From Gracilibacillus alcaliphilus (GTDB lineage: Bacteria > Bacillota > Bacilli > Bacillales > Amphibacillaceae), in NCBI RefSeq assembly GCF_016909015.1, contig NZ_JAFBFA010000003.1, positions 182,849-246,848 of the forward strand: a stretch of DNA of 64,000 nt, in the 5' to 3' direction. Within the stretch, counting starts at the first letter, position 1. Each line of letters begins with the position of its first letter. Shown here piece after piece: positions 1 to 8,134 of this stretch. A program made the translations under genes and the position numbers. The notes under the pieces are model-generated. The model was not told the origin of the DNA. It worked only from the letters and a program-made list of their open reading frames with translations, and did not search any database.

Positions 1-1508
1 AGCTGATCCGGCGTCTCCCCTTCCACCCATTGTGTAACTCGCTGAGGATCAGCAAAGAACTGTTTGTATATCCCCTTAAAGTTAATAAAATGAAATGCTC
101 GGATTCGTTTTTGCAATGGCTTTATTTTTTGCTGAATCAGCAGTTGAGCCAAGGCTTCTCGCTCCATCTCATAGTCAGCAATCGCTTCTCTTTCAAAACC
201 TCGTTTTTTGGCTAAATAGCGATGGGCTTGATGATATTCTTCATTGCTCAATAGTTCGATTTCTTCCTGCACCCATGGCTCTTGCTGTTCGTTTTTTTGA
301 AACTCCTCCAGCTTAGCTAATAACCAATCTCTTAATTTTTCTAATCTATTATAAAAGCGAAGTGATGTATCATGACTGTAAAATCGTTCAGCTATTTGTT
401 GGGCAGTAACAATGGATTGCCCTCTGAAGCTAATATGCTTAAACAACATACCCGCTAATTCCAAGGATTGTCTGTACGACTGAATCGCCTCGAAAAAACG
501 AGTAGAGGCCTTAAATTGGATGCTCGCCAGTCTTGTTTGATATGACGGTGTATGGTTCGCCGTTAACACATATTCCAGCTGCTCATAGGGATTTTCCACA
601 TCAAACTTTTTACTTAGACGGTGATCTAAGTATTCTTGGAAAGTGACCTGCTGCATATTTTCTTCACCTAATTCTGGAAGTACATTGGAAACATAACTGC
701 TAAACATAGCATTCGGTGAAAAAAGAATAATTTGATCCGCATGCAGACTTTCGCGGTATTTATAGAGTAGATAAGCAATACGCTGCAGTGCTGCTGATGT
801 CTTACCACTTCCTGCCGCTCCATGCACAATCAACAGTCTCCCCTGATCATGACGAATAATCTGGTTTTGCTCCAGCTGAATTGTCGCAACGATATTGTGC
901 ATCTGCTTATCATTTCCTCTGCCTAACACCTGTTGTAAAATCTCATCTCCAATCGTGAGACTTGTATCAAATAGGGATTGCAGGATACCATCACGAATCA
1001 GGTATTGCCATTTTTTCTCCAATTGACCATGGATAGTGTCTGCAGGCGTGTCATATTGAACCGGCCCTGGCTGATAATCATAATAGATACTGGAGATCGG
1101 AGCACGCCAGTCATATATCAAGAAATCCTCCCCATTCTTATCCATAAGCGAAGAAATTCCAATATAAATTTGTTCTGGCACTGAAGTCCCTTCTTCGATA
1201 AAATCAATCCGCCCAAAATAAGGATTCCTTTGCATACGGTGCAGAGTGGCTAAACGTTCAGAGGCGTGCTTATGGCTGCTTTGACTGACTGATAATGCTT
1301 GAGCCTCTTGCCGTAAACCAATAATCGTCTCCAGATAGTCATCAAAGGTGTCCGTATTTATCTTGACCTCATCCCAAAAGTGTTTACGAATATGAACTAC
1401 TTCGTTCTTACGTTTGACAGTTTCTGCTTCCAATCGGTTCATTTCCTCCGCAATCGTCCTTATCACACTGTCTGCTCGTTTTTGTTCCTGTTGAAGTTCT
1501 GATTTCAT
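1..1508 (-). CDS. helD: HelD-type RNA polymerase recycling helicase, 5' part (cut by window edge)
   Basis: Superfamily-1 UvrD-like helicase of the HelD group. Family members use ATP to pull nucleic acid out of stalled RNA polymerase and recycle it; some also protect against rifampicin. About 502 codons are present and stay open to base 1, so the C-terminal helicase half lies outside the window. Seen here: a charged coiled-coil arm (residues 1-60), the family blocks NPYFGRIDF and DWRAPISSIYY, and a Walker A stretch GAAGSGKTSAALQRIAYLL near residue 230. The ATG at 1506-1508 has AGAGGAG eight bases upstream. It is monocistronic at this end and divergent from the gene at 1850. Sure of the family; whether it confers drug tolerance is unknown. 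Confidence 0.93.
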   Translation of the reverse strand, partial: MKSELQQEQKRADSVIRTIAEEMNRLEAETVKRKNEVVHIRKHFWDEVKINTDTFDDYLETIIGLRQEAQALSVSQSSHKHASERLATLHRMQRNPYFGRIDFIEEGTSVPEQIYIGISSLMDKNGEDFLIYDWRAPISSIYYDYQPGPVQYDTPADTIHGQLEKKWQYLIRDGILQSLFDTSLTIGDEILQQVLGRGNDKQMHNIVATIQLEQNQIIRHDQGRLLIVHGAAGSGKTSAALQRIAYLLYKYRESLHADQIILFSPNAMFSSYVSNVLPELGEENMQQVTFQEYLDHRLSKKFDVENPYEQLEYVLTANHTPSYQTRLASIQFKASTRFFEAIQSYRQSLELAGMLFKHISFRGQSIVTAQQIAERFYSHDTSLRFYNRLEKLRDWLLAKLEEFQKNEQQEPWVQEEIELLSNEEYHQAHRYLAKKRGFEREAIADYEMEREALAQLLIQQKIKPLQKRIRAFHFINFKGIYKQFFADPQRVTQWVEGETPDQ

Positions 1509-1849
1509 AGCAAACACTCCTCTAAATAAATTTTCACAAAAAGGTTGACTAAGCAATCTATATAGTGTACTATTAAAATAGGGAAAATATATTTGAAAAT
1601 AATAAAACACTACATATCTATATAAATTTACCATAAATCCTCCTCCTTTTCAATGTTTTTTGATAGGTGGGGGGTTTTTATATTCATCTTAAAGAACGAT
1701 TTTTTTTATGAAACCCTCTTAAAGATTTTTCTGCTATTGCTTGAAAAACAGCAATCTGCAAGAAATCTTAGCATGATTTATATCTTATACTAAGAAACAT
1801 AAGTACATGATCTCCATCATGTAACTAGCTGTAAAAAGGAGTGGGACCA
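1509..1849. other. Divergent intergenic region, AT-rich
   Basis: About 340 bases between the divergent helD and RibD-like genes. It is very AT-rich. TTGACT at 1543 with TACTAT 17 bases later resembles a plus-strand promoter but lies far from the next gene. Near 1728-1770 an imperfect hairpin is visible (ATTGCT / AGCAAT core with AAGATTT / AAATCTT outer arms). No coding sequence or known RNA is apparent. Confidence 0.4.
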
Positions 1850-2401
1850 TTGCGCAAGATTGTTTTATCCATGGTAATGTCATTAGATGGATTTGTCGCT
1901 GGGGAAAACGGGGATAGTTCATGGCATGTGATGGATCAGGAGATGCATGATTATATGGATGATTTTTTAGATTCTGTAGACACACTGCTTTATGGACGGA
2001 TTGCCTATGACATGATGCTTTCACACTGGCCGGCCGCTGAGTTTCATAGTACAAATTCCAAAAAAGAACAAGCCTTTGCCCGAAAAATGAATCAAATGCA
2101 GAAAGTTGTTTTCTCTCGAACATTAACAGAAGCGACATGGAATACTAGAGTGGTAAACGAAAATATAGCTTTGGAAATGGAACAGCTGAAATCACAGCCT
2201 GGAAAAAACTTGGCACTGCTTGCAGGTGCCAACATTGCTCAGACTTTTATCCAGCATGATCTTATTGATGAATACCGCCTGATTATCAATCCTGTTCTAC
2301 TAGGAAAAGGTCAACGATTATTTGATGACGTTAAACAAAAACTTGATTTAATCGAATCACGCACTTTTTCTTGTGGAAATGTATTATTGGTTTATAGATA
2401 A
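1850..2401 (+). CDS. Dihydrofolate reductase family protein (RibD C-terminal domain)
   Basis: 183-residue single-domain protein of the RibD-C/dihydrofolate-reductase-like family, probably an NADPH-dependent reductase; substrate unknown. The N-terminus (LRKIVLSMVMSLDGFVAG) carries the family strand and the SLDGF motif, the middle has LLYGRIAYDMM, and LALLAGANIAQTFI and DEYRLIINPVLLGKG match the cofactor-binding end of these proteins. I chose TTG at 1850 because AAAGGAG lies 8 bases upstream; GTG at 1841 would overlap that ribosome site. It stands alone, followed by the GrpB gene after about 150 bases. Family clear, function open. Confidence 0.85.
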   Translation: MRKIVLSMVMSLDGFVAGENGDSSWHVMDQEMHDYMDDFLDSVDTLLYGRIAYDMMLSHWPAAEFHSTNSKKEQAFARKMNQMQKVVFSRTLTEATWNTRVVNENIALEMEQLKSQPGKNLALLAGANIAQTFIQHDLIDEYRLIINPVLLGKGQRLFDDVKQKLDLIESRTFSCGNVLLVYR

Positions 2402-2553
2402 GCAGGAATAATTCCCCAATGAGGTTGTCATGAGAGCTGGTGGATCTTATTAAGATACGGGGGGAGTAGTAAACCAGCTTGTGCTTACATACTTAGATAA
2501 GCGTGAATTTCATGTTTGAGGCGGCAGGTCATCAAAAAGGGAGGAACAATCGG

Positions 2554-3075
2554 ATGGACATAGATGAGCTTATCCAAGTGGTTCCTTATAACGAACAGTG
2601 GGATACTCTATTTCAAAACGAAAAAATAAATCTTTTGGAAATTTTCGAGGAAACTGCAGTCGACATACAACATTTTGGTAGTACAGCGATATCAGGAATG
2701 TGTGCAAAACCGATTATTGATATCTTGGCAGGTGTGAAATCCTTGGAGTTACATAACTCCATAATTAGTCAATTAAGAAAACTTGGCTATGAAGAATTTG
2801 GAGAGGCTGGTGTAGAGGGGAGATTATACTTTCGAAAACGCCATGTTCATGCTTATAATCTTGCTGTTGTCGTCTGGAACGGAGAGCACTGGGTAAACAA
2901 CCTGCTCATAAGGGATTACTTAAAGAAGAATCCAGATATAGCTAAGCAATACAGCGAAAAGAAGCTTAAAACCATCCAAAATGGACATACTACACTGCTC
3001 TCTTATTCAGATGAAAAAGCCGATTATGTAGAGGATTTACTTAAGCAAGCTAAGCAACACATAAAATACACCTGA
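2554..3075 (+). CDS. GrpB family protein (nucleotidyltransferase fold)
   Basis: 173-residue GrpB/UPF0157 protein, a family with a nucleotidyltransferase-like fold and no settled reaction; some relatives are fused to CoA kinase. Diagnostic pieces are VPYNEQWDTLFQNEK near the start, IQHFGSTAISGMCAKPIIDI (residues about 37-56, containing the GST core and the paired acidic pattern) and RLYFRKRHVHAYNLAVV. ATG at 2554 has AAGGGAGG nine bases upstream; an earlier in-frame ATG at 2503 lacks one. A strong terminator follows immediately. Confidence 0.88.
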   Translation: MDIDELIQVVPYNEQWDTLFQNEKINLLEIFEETAVDIQHFGSTAISGMCAKPIIDILAGVKSLELHNSIISQLRKLGYEEFGEAGVEGRLYFRKRHVHAYNLAVVVWNGEHWVNNLLIRDYLKKNPDIAKQYSEKKLKTIQNGHTTLLSYSDEKADYVEDLLKQAKQHIKYT

Positions 3076-3114
3076 GACAGAACTGCCTGTACATCGGCGG
3101 TTCTGTCTTTTTTA
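3076..3114 (+). terminator. Rho-independent terminator after grpB-like gene
   Basis: GACAGAAC and GTTCTGTC form an 8-bp perfect stem, followed by seven T. It begins right at the stop codon of the GrpB gene. Confidence 0.9.
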
Positions 3115-3145
3115 ACACTAGTCACTTTCAACTGTTTTTTAATTT

Positions 3146-3828
3146 TTATCTATACAGAGAAAGCCTATGAAAATGAGACGATTCCTGACAATTACTTTCT
3201 CTCATCAACTGGTCTAAAAACATCACCATATATTGATGACGTTGATCGGCCACCTTTTTAGCTGTGGAAGTGTTCATGCGGTCTTTAAGTAATAGAAGCT
3301 TTTCAAAGAAATGATTAACCGTTGTTGTTAACTGTGATTTATATTCCTCAGGAGTTTGATGCAATTTCGGTTCTACTAGTAGATTAAATAACTCCTGCCC
3401 CTTATCCCCCCATAAGCAAACGCCCTCGCAATACCGATAGCCCCCATAGCATCCAACCGGTCTGCATCTTGAACAATTTGCCCTTCTAAACTCTCCATTG
3501 AAGATGTTACACCAGCACCCTTGAAAGAAAGATCTTGAATGATTTGACAAACATGATTAATCATATCCTGTTCAACATGTTGAGACTCTAACCACTCTCT
3601 TGCCACTCTTGGACCAGCTTGCTCATCACCATGGTGAAATTTCCAATCCGCAATATCATGCAGCAGGGCCGCCAATTCCACCACTTCTTTATCAACCTGC
3701 TTATTAGTTTCCTCCATAATTTGCAGGCTATTCGAATAAACTCGTTCAATATGCCACCAGTCATGTCCTGTTGCTTCTCCAGATAATTTTTGTTTTACAA
3801 ATTTTCGCGTTGCTACTACAACATCCAT
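3146..3828 (-). pseudogene. HD-domain phosphohydrolase, frameshifted
   Basis: HD superfamily metal-dependent phosphohydrolase of the YpgQ/YedJ kind, split by a frameshift. The first part, from ATG at 3828 (GAGGAG upstream), has GHDWWHIERV, LLHDIADWKFHHGD and QDADRLDAMGAIGIARAFAYGG, so all HD metal ligands are present. The rest (DKGQELFNLLVEPKLHQ ... TTVNHFFEKLLLLKDRMNT, ending at 3146) continues in another frame. The switch falls in a run of six C at 3406-3411; one more base restores YGGDKG and a full-length product. It could be a real lesion, phase variation or a sequencing error in the homopolymer. Confidence 0.85.
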
Positions 3829-4021
3829 TGCAATACTCCTCACTTTTCTGTATGTCGACACCTAAGCAAAATGGTTATTAATGGAGAGGCTCTTTATTGA
3901 AAGGCAGTGAGATTTATCAGTTTTAGAACATCTGCTATATGTAGAATGACGTCATTCATGATTCCTTTCTTCTTTCACTTTGTTGGGATTCGCTCCCCGT
4001 TTCCAGCAATTTAATTCATTG

Positions 4022-4762
4022 TTATGACGATTCTTTTCGTTCATACATAATACCGATAGCTTTATTCATGAACTGAACGATATCTTCATCCATAGGATAC
4101 ACGGCAATTCCACCTGAATGTTCTTTAATAACATCCCACATTTTTGCCGCTAAATAATGATTGTCACCAAACATGTCATATACTTTTTGCATCCACCGTT
4201 CCGCTAAACGTTGAACTTCTTCTGAGGAGGGATCCTTGTTTAACACAGCTCTCACATCACCAATAATGTCAGACCACTCCTGAACATCATCTATACTTCT
4301 TTCAGCCTGTATATCTTTGATTATCTTTTGTTCTTTTTTGTTAAGGTAAGGGTCATAAAGATGTTGCACTATTTCTTTATCCTGTTGAAATAAACGGATG
4401 ATCTCAAAGATGAGTGACCATTTCACCTCTTCTTCAAACTGGATGGAGTACAATACGCCATTCAGTGCTTGTTCTAAAGCCTGTAACTGTTTCTGTTGTT
4501 GACGTACCATATCCAATTGCTGTTCCAATGACTGCTGCCAGTTCACTGCTGATTCACCCAATTTCTCCTTGATTTGTTCTAGTGAAAAACCCATATATTT
4601 CAAAGCCAATATTTGCTGCAGCCGCAATACATCATGTTGATCATATAGACGATGACCTCCTTCTGTTGCAGAAGATGGTTTGAGCAGTTGAATCTCGTCA
4701 TAGTAATCCAATGTCCGTACCGTCACACCTGTCTTTTTTGATAATTGGCCAATCGAGTACAT
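4022..4762 (-). CDS. MerR family regulator with TipAS-like effector domain
   Basis: 246-residue transcription regulator. Residues 1-70 form the MerR winged helix (MYSIGQLSKKTGVTVRTLDYYD, with the RTLDYYDEIQLLKPS wing), followed by a coiled-coil dimerisation helix (QQQKQLQALEQ, about 75-105) and a C-terminal region like the TipAS antibiotic-binding domain (EVQRLAERWM ... YLAAKMWDVIKEHSGGIAVYP). TipA-type proteins bind drugs directly and activate exporter genes. The ATG at 4762 has AAGGAG upstream. It follows a drrAB-type exporter operon but has its own promoter with a MerR-type 19-base spacer. Target presumably itself and a neighbour; not proven. Confidence 0.9.
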   Translation of the reverse strand: MYSIGQLSKKTGVTVRTLDYYDEIQLLKPSSATEGGHRLYDQHDVLRLQQILALKYMGFSLEQIKEKLGESAVNWQQSLEQQLDMVRQQQKQLQALEQALNGVLYSIQFEEEVKWSLIFEIIRLFQQDKEIVQHLYDPYLNKKEQKIIKDIQAERSIDDVQEWSDIIGDVRAVLNKDPSSEEVQRLAERWMQKVYDMFGDNHYLAAKMWDVIKEHSGGIAVYPMDEDIVQFMNKAIGIMYERKESS

Positions 4763-4795
4763 TTGATCCGCTCCTTTTTTTTTGATTACAACTTC

Positions 4796-4826
4796 AGTAT
4801 AAAACAACACGTTGCGTGTGATTCAA
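4796..4826 (-). promoter_or_regulatory. MerR-type promoter with 19-bp spacer
   Basis: On the minus strand TTGAAT (complement of 4821-4826) and TATACT (complement of 4796-4801) are separated by exactly 19 bases, the overlong spacing remodelled by MerR activators. The spacer contains the dyad ACACG-CAA-CGTGT. It sits just before the MerR gene, which suggests autoregulation. Confidence 0.72.
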
Positions 4827-4874
4827 GAAAAAATAATCACTATATAAAAGAACATCTAGATTTATGTCTTTTCA

Positions 4875-4924
4875 CGCAAAAGAAAACAAACCAGTTCAAT
4901 GAAATAAATTAAAATGGTTTGTTC
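4875..4924 (-). terminator. Terminator of the DrrAB-type operon
   Basis: Read on the minus strand, AACAAACCA pairs with TGGTTTGTT and is followed by TTTCTTTT. It ends the exporter operon before the merR gene. Confidence 0.8.
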
Positions 4925-4979
4925 TTTGAACATCATTATGTTAGTTTTTCAATAACCAGTTAGCACAAACACGCCAGAT

Positions 4980-5825
4980 CTACCCTTTCTTTTTATACTG
5001 ATACAGGTATATCGTCACTGGCGCAAAAGTAGCGGCAATCATACCGGAAACAAGCACTCCCCACCCCACTTGTGCTAGTGTTACAACACCATGCATGGCA
5101 TCACGAATCGCACTCACTACGATCGAGATGGGATTAATATCAACGAATCCATACAGCCAAACTGGCAATGTTTCGGGATCTACAAATACATTGCTGACAA
5201 AGGTAAAAGGCACGATGAAGATAGTACTTACCATAATTAATGACTTTTCCGTTTTAAGAATCAAGGCAAGCATCGTCCAGATCCAAGATAAACAAAAGGC
5301 AAAAAACAAAACCAACGTTACCCCTAAGAGGATGCCAGTAATACCTCCCACTGGTCTAAAACCGAGGATAAGACCTAGCGCTAACATGATAGCTGCCGCA
5401 ATAAGGTAACGAAGCATATCCACAAGCAATGCACCAACAAGCGGTGAAGGCTGCCAAATTGGCAGTGTTCGAAAACGATCAAACACTCCTTTTTCTATAT
5501 CTCTCTTTAAATCAATTCCCGTATACATTGTTAACATAGTTACTGTCATAGCAAGCACGCCTGGAAAGATAAATTGCAAATAATCTGCTGTGGATCCAGC
5601 AACTGCTCCGCCAAACAAGTAAGTAAACATCAGCAGAATAATCACTGGAAGAACTGTAATATCAATCAATTGTTCTGGTACATGTTTGATCCTCAGGAGC
5701 ACTCTTCTTCCAAAAATCAATGAGGAAGATAATGCGTTGGGGGGCTTTGGTTGCTGTGCCTCTGTCATCAAATTATTGAAAAGCTTTTTCTCATGAACAC
5801 TGTTTGTTTCTGTTGGCTGATCCAT
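4980..5825 (-). CDS. ABC-2 type exporter permease, DrrB-like
   Basis: 281-residue membrane subunit of a drug exporter like daunorubicin DrrB. After a soluble N-terminus (about 1-45) there are roughly six hydrophobic segments. The ABC-2 signature region GVFDRFRTLPIWQPSPLVGALLVDM (shown in part as FRTLPIWQPS) lies near residue 115. It pairs with the ATPase encoded just upstream: its ATG shares one base with that stop (TGATG), so translation is probably coupled. The substrate cannot be told from sequence. Neighbouring TetR and MerR genes suggest drug-induced expression. Confidence 0.9.
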   Translation of the reverse strand: MDQPTETNSVHEKKLFNNLMTEAQQPKPPNALSSSLIFGRRVLLRIKHVPEQLIDITVLPVIILLMFTYLFGGAVAGSTADYLQFIFPGVLAMTVTMLTMYTGIDLKRDIEKGVFDRFRTLPIWQPSPLVGALLVDMLRYLIAAAIMLALGLILGFRPVGGITGILLGVTLVLFFAFCLSWIWTMLALILKTEKSLIMVSTIFIVPFTFVSNVFVDPETLPVWLYGFVDINPISIVVSAIRDAMHGVVTLAQVGWGVLVSGMIAATFAPVTIYLYQYKKKG

Positions 5826-6814
5826 CAGTTTGCTCTCTCCTTTGGCTGATCTTGATAGGACGATTCCGAATAACTAGTCAGTTGCAGAAATACTTCATCG
5901 AGACTTGGCTGCCCATAGGAAAATTCATGGACACCCACTTTTTCCTTTTCTAATTTTCTGATCTCTTCCATCGCTGTCGTGTAATCACTCACCTCATAAA
6001 GCAATTCTAGTGGATTTGAATTTTCAGAGACAGCGGGCGCTAAAATCTTTATTGCTTTATGACGCTCCTCCCAATCAGCAAAACGGATCCGTAATACCCC
6101 CATTTTTAGAGAAGCTTTTAATTCACTGCTTGTTCCCTCAGCAATCACTTTTCCTTTTTTAATAATTGCAATGCGGTCTGCCAAGTAGTCTGCTTCTTCC
6201 AAATACTGTGTTGTCAAGAACACCGTCGTACCAGCGTCTCTAAGACTGCGAATCATCTGCCAAACCTGATTGCGGCTTTCAGGGTCAAGCCCTGTTGTCG
6301 GTTCATCAAGAAAAAGTATATCAGGTATGCTGACAATACTTCCTGCAATATCAATCCGACGACGCATCCCTCCTGAGTAATTTTTCACCTGACGTTTTGC
6401 CGCTTCTTCCATTCCAAACACACGTAATAATGTTTCCGCACGTTTTTTTGCCTGGCTCTGAGAATATCCTAATAATCTGGCAATCATTATGATATTCTCT
6501 ATTCCTGTTAAGTCCTCATCCAAAGCAGCATACTGTCCTGCCAAGCTGATTCGTTTTCTCACTTCCTTCGGTTCACTTGCAAGGTCGTTACCAAATACCG
6601 CTACCGTACCGCCGTCTATGGGAAGTAATGTAGATAACATGCGTACTGTCGTAGTTTTGCCAGCTCCATTTGGGCCAAGGAAACCGTATACCGTTCCTTT
6701 GAAAATGCGCAAATTCACATCATCCACTATCCGATTTCCCGCAATTTCTTTTACAAGACCTTTTGCTTCTATAGCAAGCTCTGATAAAGCATAAGATCGT
6801 TTATCCTTTATCAA
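5825..6814 (-). CDS. ABC exporter ATP-binding protein, DrrA-like
   Basis: ATPase subunit of the exporter, about 329 residues. Walker A GPNGAGKTTT, signature YSGGMRRRIDIAG, Walker B ILFLDEPTTGLDP and the switch region LTTQYLEEADYLAD are complete, and the C-terminal 70 residues match the DrrA-specific domain (LDEVFLQLT). I favour TTG at 6814, with GAGGTG six bases upstream; an in-frame ATG at 6856 would overlap the preceding gene's end. It is the second gene of a three-gene operon (small membrane protein, ATPase, permease). Confidence 0.9.
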   Translation of the reverse strand: MIKDKRSYALSELAIEAKGLVKEIAGNRIVDDVNLRIFKGTVYGFLGPNGAGKTTTVRMLSTLLPIDGGTVAVFGNDLASEPKEVRKRISLAGQYAALDEDLTGIENIIMIARLLGYSQSQAKKRAETLLRVFGMEEAAKRQVKNYSGGMRRRIDIAGSIVSIPDILFLDEPTTGLDPESRNQVWQMIRSLRDAGTTVFLTTQYLEEADYLADRIAIIKKGKVIAEGTSSELKASLKMGVLRIRFADWEERHKAIKILAPAVSENSNPLELLYEVSDYTTAMEEIRKLEKEKVGVHEFSYGQPSLDEVFLQLTSYSESSYQDQPKERAN

Positions 6815-6842
6815 ACACCTCACCTCTTTTATCAAATTTCTG

Positions 6843-7160
6843 TTACTTGAGAACAAGACTGATTAACCATGTTACAAGAGCTGCCATCACAATATAACTT
6901 ATCATAGACATCCCCATGCCTAATGCAGCTTGCCAGATATAAACGACCAGCAGCAGTGTGGAAATAAGAATTGCGGCTATAATTAGAAATGCAGCAGCTT
7001 TGCATATAGCAAGCCCAATAGCGATCGATACCATACCGCTCACCACAAAACTCAGAAAATCAAGTTCTAACCACTGATTCATCGGAAACTCAAAGAGTCC
7101 CCAAAGTATAATTACAACACCTATAATTACCAAAGACCACCCCAGAATTTGCCATCCCAT
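6843..7160 (-). CDS. Small membrane protein, first gene of the DrrAB-type operon
   Basis: 105-residue (or 121, if ATG at 7208 is used) hydrophobic protein of no family I recognise. Three to four membrane segments are visible (ILGWSLVIIGVVIILWGLF, FLSFVVSGMVSIAIGLAIC, AAFLIIAAILISTLLLVVYI and SYIVMAALVTWLISLVL). ATG at 7160 has AAAGGTGG seven bases upstream; the one at 7208 has only a weak GGGG. It lies directly before the exporter ATPase and directly after a TetR operator, so it is probably an accessory part of the exporter. Confidence 0.75.
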   Translation of the reverse strand: MGWQILGWSLVIIGVVIILWGLFEFPMNQWLELDFLSFVVSGMVSIAIGLAICKAAAFLIIAAILISTLLLVVYIWQAALGMGMSMISYIVMAALVTWLISLVLK

Positions 7161-7222
7161 TGTACGTCCACCTTTCTGTTGTGTTATTTTTTCAGGTTGA
7201 TTACTCATTATTTCCCCATTAT

Positions 7223-7249
7223 TGAATGAATTTATTAATTATTCATTCA
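7223..7249. promoter_or_regulatory. TetR operator in front of exporter operon
   Basis: TGAATGAAT, nine bases, ATTCATTCA: perfect 9-bp inverted arms. The same arms with the same spacing occur at 7895-7921 upstream of the tetR gene, so this is very likely that regulator's binding site. Confidence 0.85.
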
Positions 7250-7264
7250 TTTTGTGATAAAAGT

Positions 7265-7290
7265 GTACACCACTAAACAAAGTGGTGTTT
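7265..7290 (-). terminator. Hairpin after tetR gene
   Basis: On the minus strand ACACCACT and AGTGGTGT pair around a 6-base loop and are followed by ACACTTTT. It lies between the tetR stop and the exporter operator; a weak terminator. Confidence 0.55.
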
Positions 7291-7873
7291 ACGATTCCGT
7301 GCTTAAGCCATCAACAATCATCTCTGCCAACAACTCCAATACTTGCGGATAATGGTGGCTCCCGACATCTTCCCTATGGTTGTCAACAACTACTAATGCA
7401 TTAAACAGTGCAATGATGGTGTCTAGTTCAATATCGTTTCGAAATTGACCAGCTTCTCTCCAACGCTTAATATTCTCGATTAGGAAACTGTACACATAAC
7501 TGTTCTGCCACACATCTGGCTCTTGAATATGCTCCATAATAATTTGCGTGACTTCCGTATTCTGGTACCATACAGATAAAATTGGATTTTCTTCACTTGT
7601 TTGGATCATGAACGTTAAGAATTGTTTGATCACCTCCTTTGGTGATTGATCCATATCAATTTGCGCGACGATTCTTCGTTTTGCTTTTTCATTTTCCGTC
7701 TGATATACTTCAGAAAAAATTTGCTCTTTGGATGAAAAATATTTATAAAATGTCCCAACCGCTACTTCCGCTCGTTCCGTAATGGCAGCTACATTTGTTT
7801 TTTTAAATCCTTGCTCCCAAAATAAATGATGAGCAGATTCAAAAATACGTTGTCGTTTATCCAACTGTTTCAA
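7289..7873 (-). CDS. TetR family repressor of the DrrAB-type exporter
   Basis: 194-residue TetR/AcrR repressor. The N-terminal helix-turn-helix is complete (RIFESAHHLFWEQGFKKTNV, then AITERAEVAVGTFYKYFSSKEQIFSEV), followed by a ligand domain of no assignable specificity. TTG at 7873 has AGAGGTG six bases upstream; ATG at 7918 would lie inside the operator and has no ribosome site. It is transcribed in the same direction as the exporter operon, and the identical operators before both genes imply repression of the exporter plus autorepression. Confidence 0.88.
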   Translation of the reverse strand: MKQLDKRQRIFESAHHLFWEQGFKKTNVAAITERAEVAVGTFYKYFSSKEQIFSEVYQTENEKAKRRIVAQIDMDQSPKEVIKQFLTFMIQTSEENPILSVWYQNTEVTQIIMEHIQEPDVWQNSYVYSFLIENIKRWREAGQFRNDIELDTIIALFNALVVVDNHREDVGSHHYPQVLELLAEMIVDGLSTES

Positions 7874-7894
7874 TTCCAGCACCTCTTCTTGTAT

Positions 7895-7921
7895 TGAATG
7901 AATTAATTTATTATTCATTCA
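7895..7921. promoter_or_regulatory. TetR operator in front of its own gene
   Basis: TGAATGAAT, nine bases, ATTCATTCA, same arms and spacing as the site at 7223. It begins one base after the -10 box and covers the expected transcription start. A looser third copy (AATGAAT ... ATTCATT, 13-base gap) overlaps the -35 region at about 7940-7967. Confidence 0.85.
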
Positions 7922-7922
7922 C

Positions 7923-7952
7923 AATGTAACATACTAAAAAATGAATTGTCAA
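7923..7952 (-). promoter_or_regulatory. tetR promoter
   Basis: Minus-strand TTGACA (complement of 7947-7952), 18-base spacer, TACATT (complement of 7923-7928). The operator follows immediately downstream. Confidence 0.75.
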
Positions 7953-8039
7953 TGATTTTATTCATTTTTATCAAAACAGGCTAAGATAACTGAACTCTAC
8001 AGCGCTGCCTTATAATAATGACTCACCTTTTTTGAGTGT

Positions 8040-8086
8040 AAAAAAGAACCTATTTTGAAAGTAAAAGTGACCAAAATAGGCTCTTA
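8040..8086 (-). terminator. Terminator after alpha/beta hydrolase
   Basis: On the minus strand AAGAGCCTATTTTG pairs with CAAAATAGGTTCTT and runs into TTTTTT. It ends the leftward operon that begins at 10811. Confidence 0.88.
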
Positions 8087-8134
8087 TCCAGCAAAAGGAT
8101 ATGAAAACATACCGATAAAAATAGATACATGCTA

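Noticed and set aside
1543..1571. Plus-strand promoter TTGACT-N17-TACTAT
   Set aside because: Nearly 280 bases from the next plus-strand gene with no transcript evidence; left as a note only.
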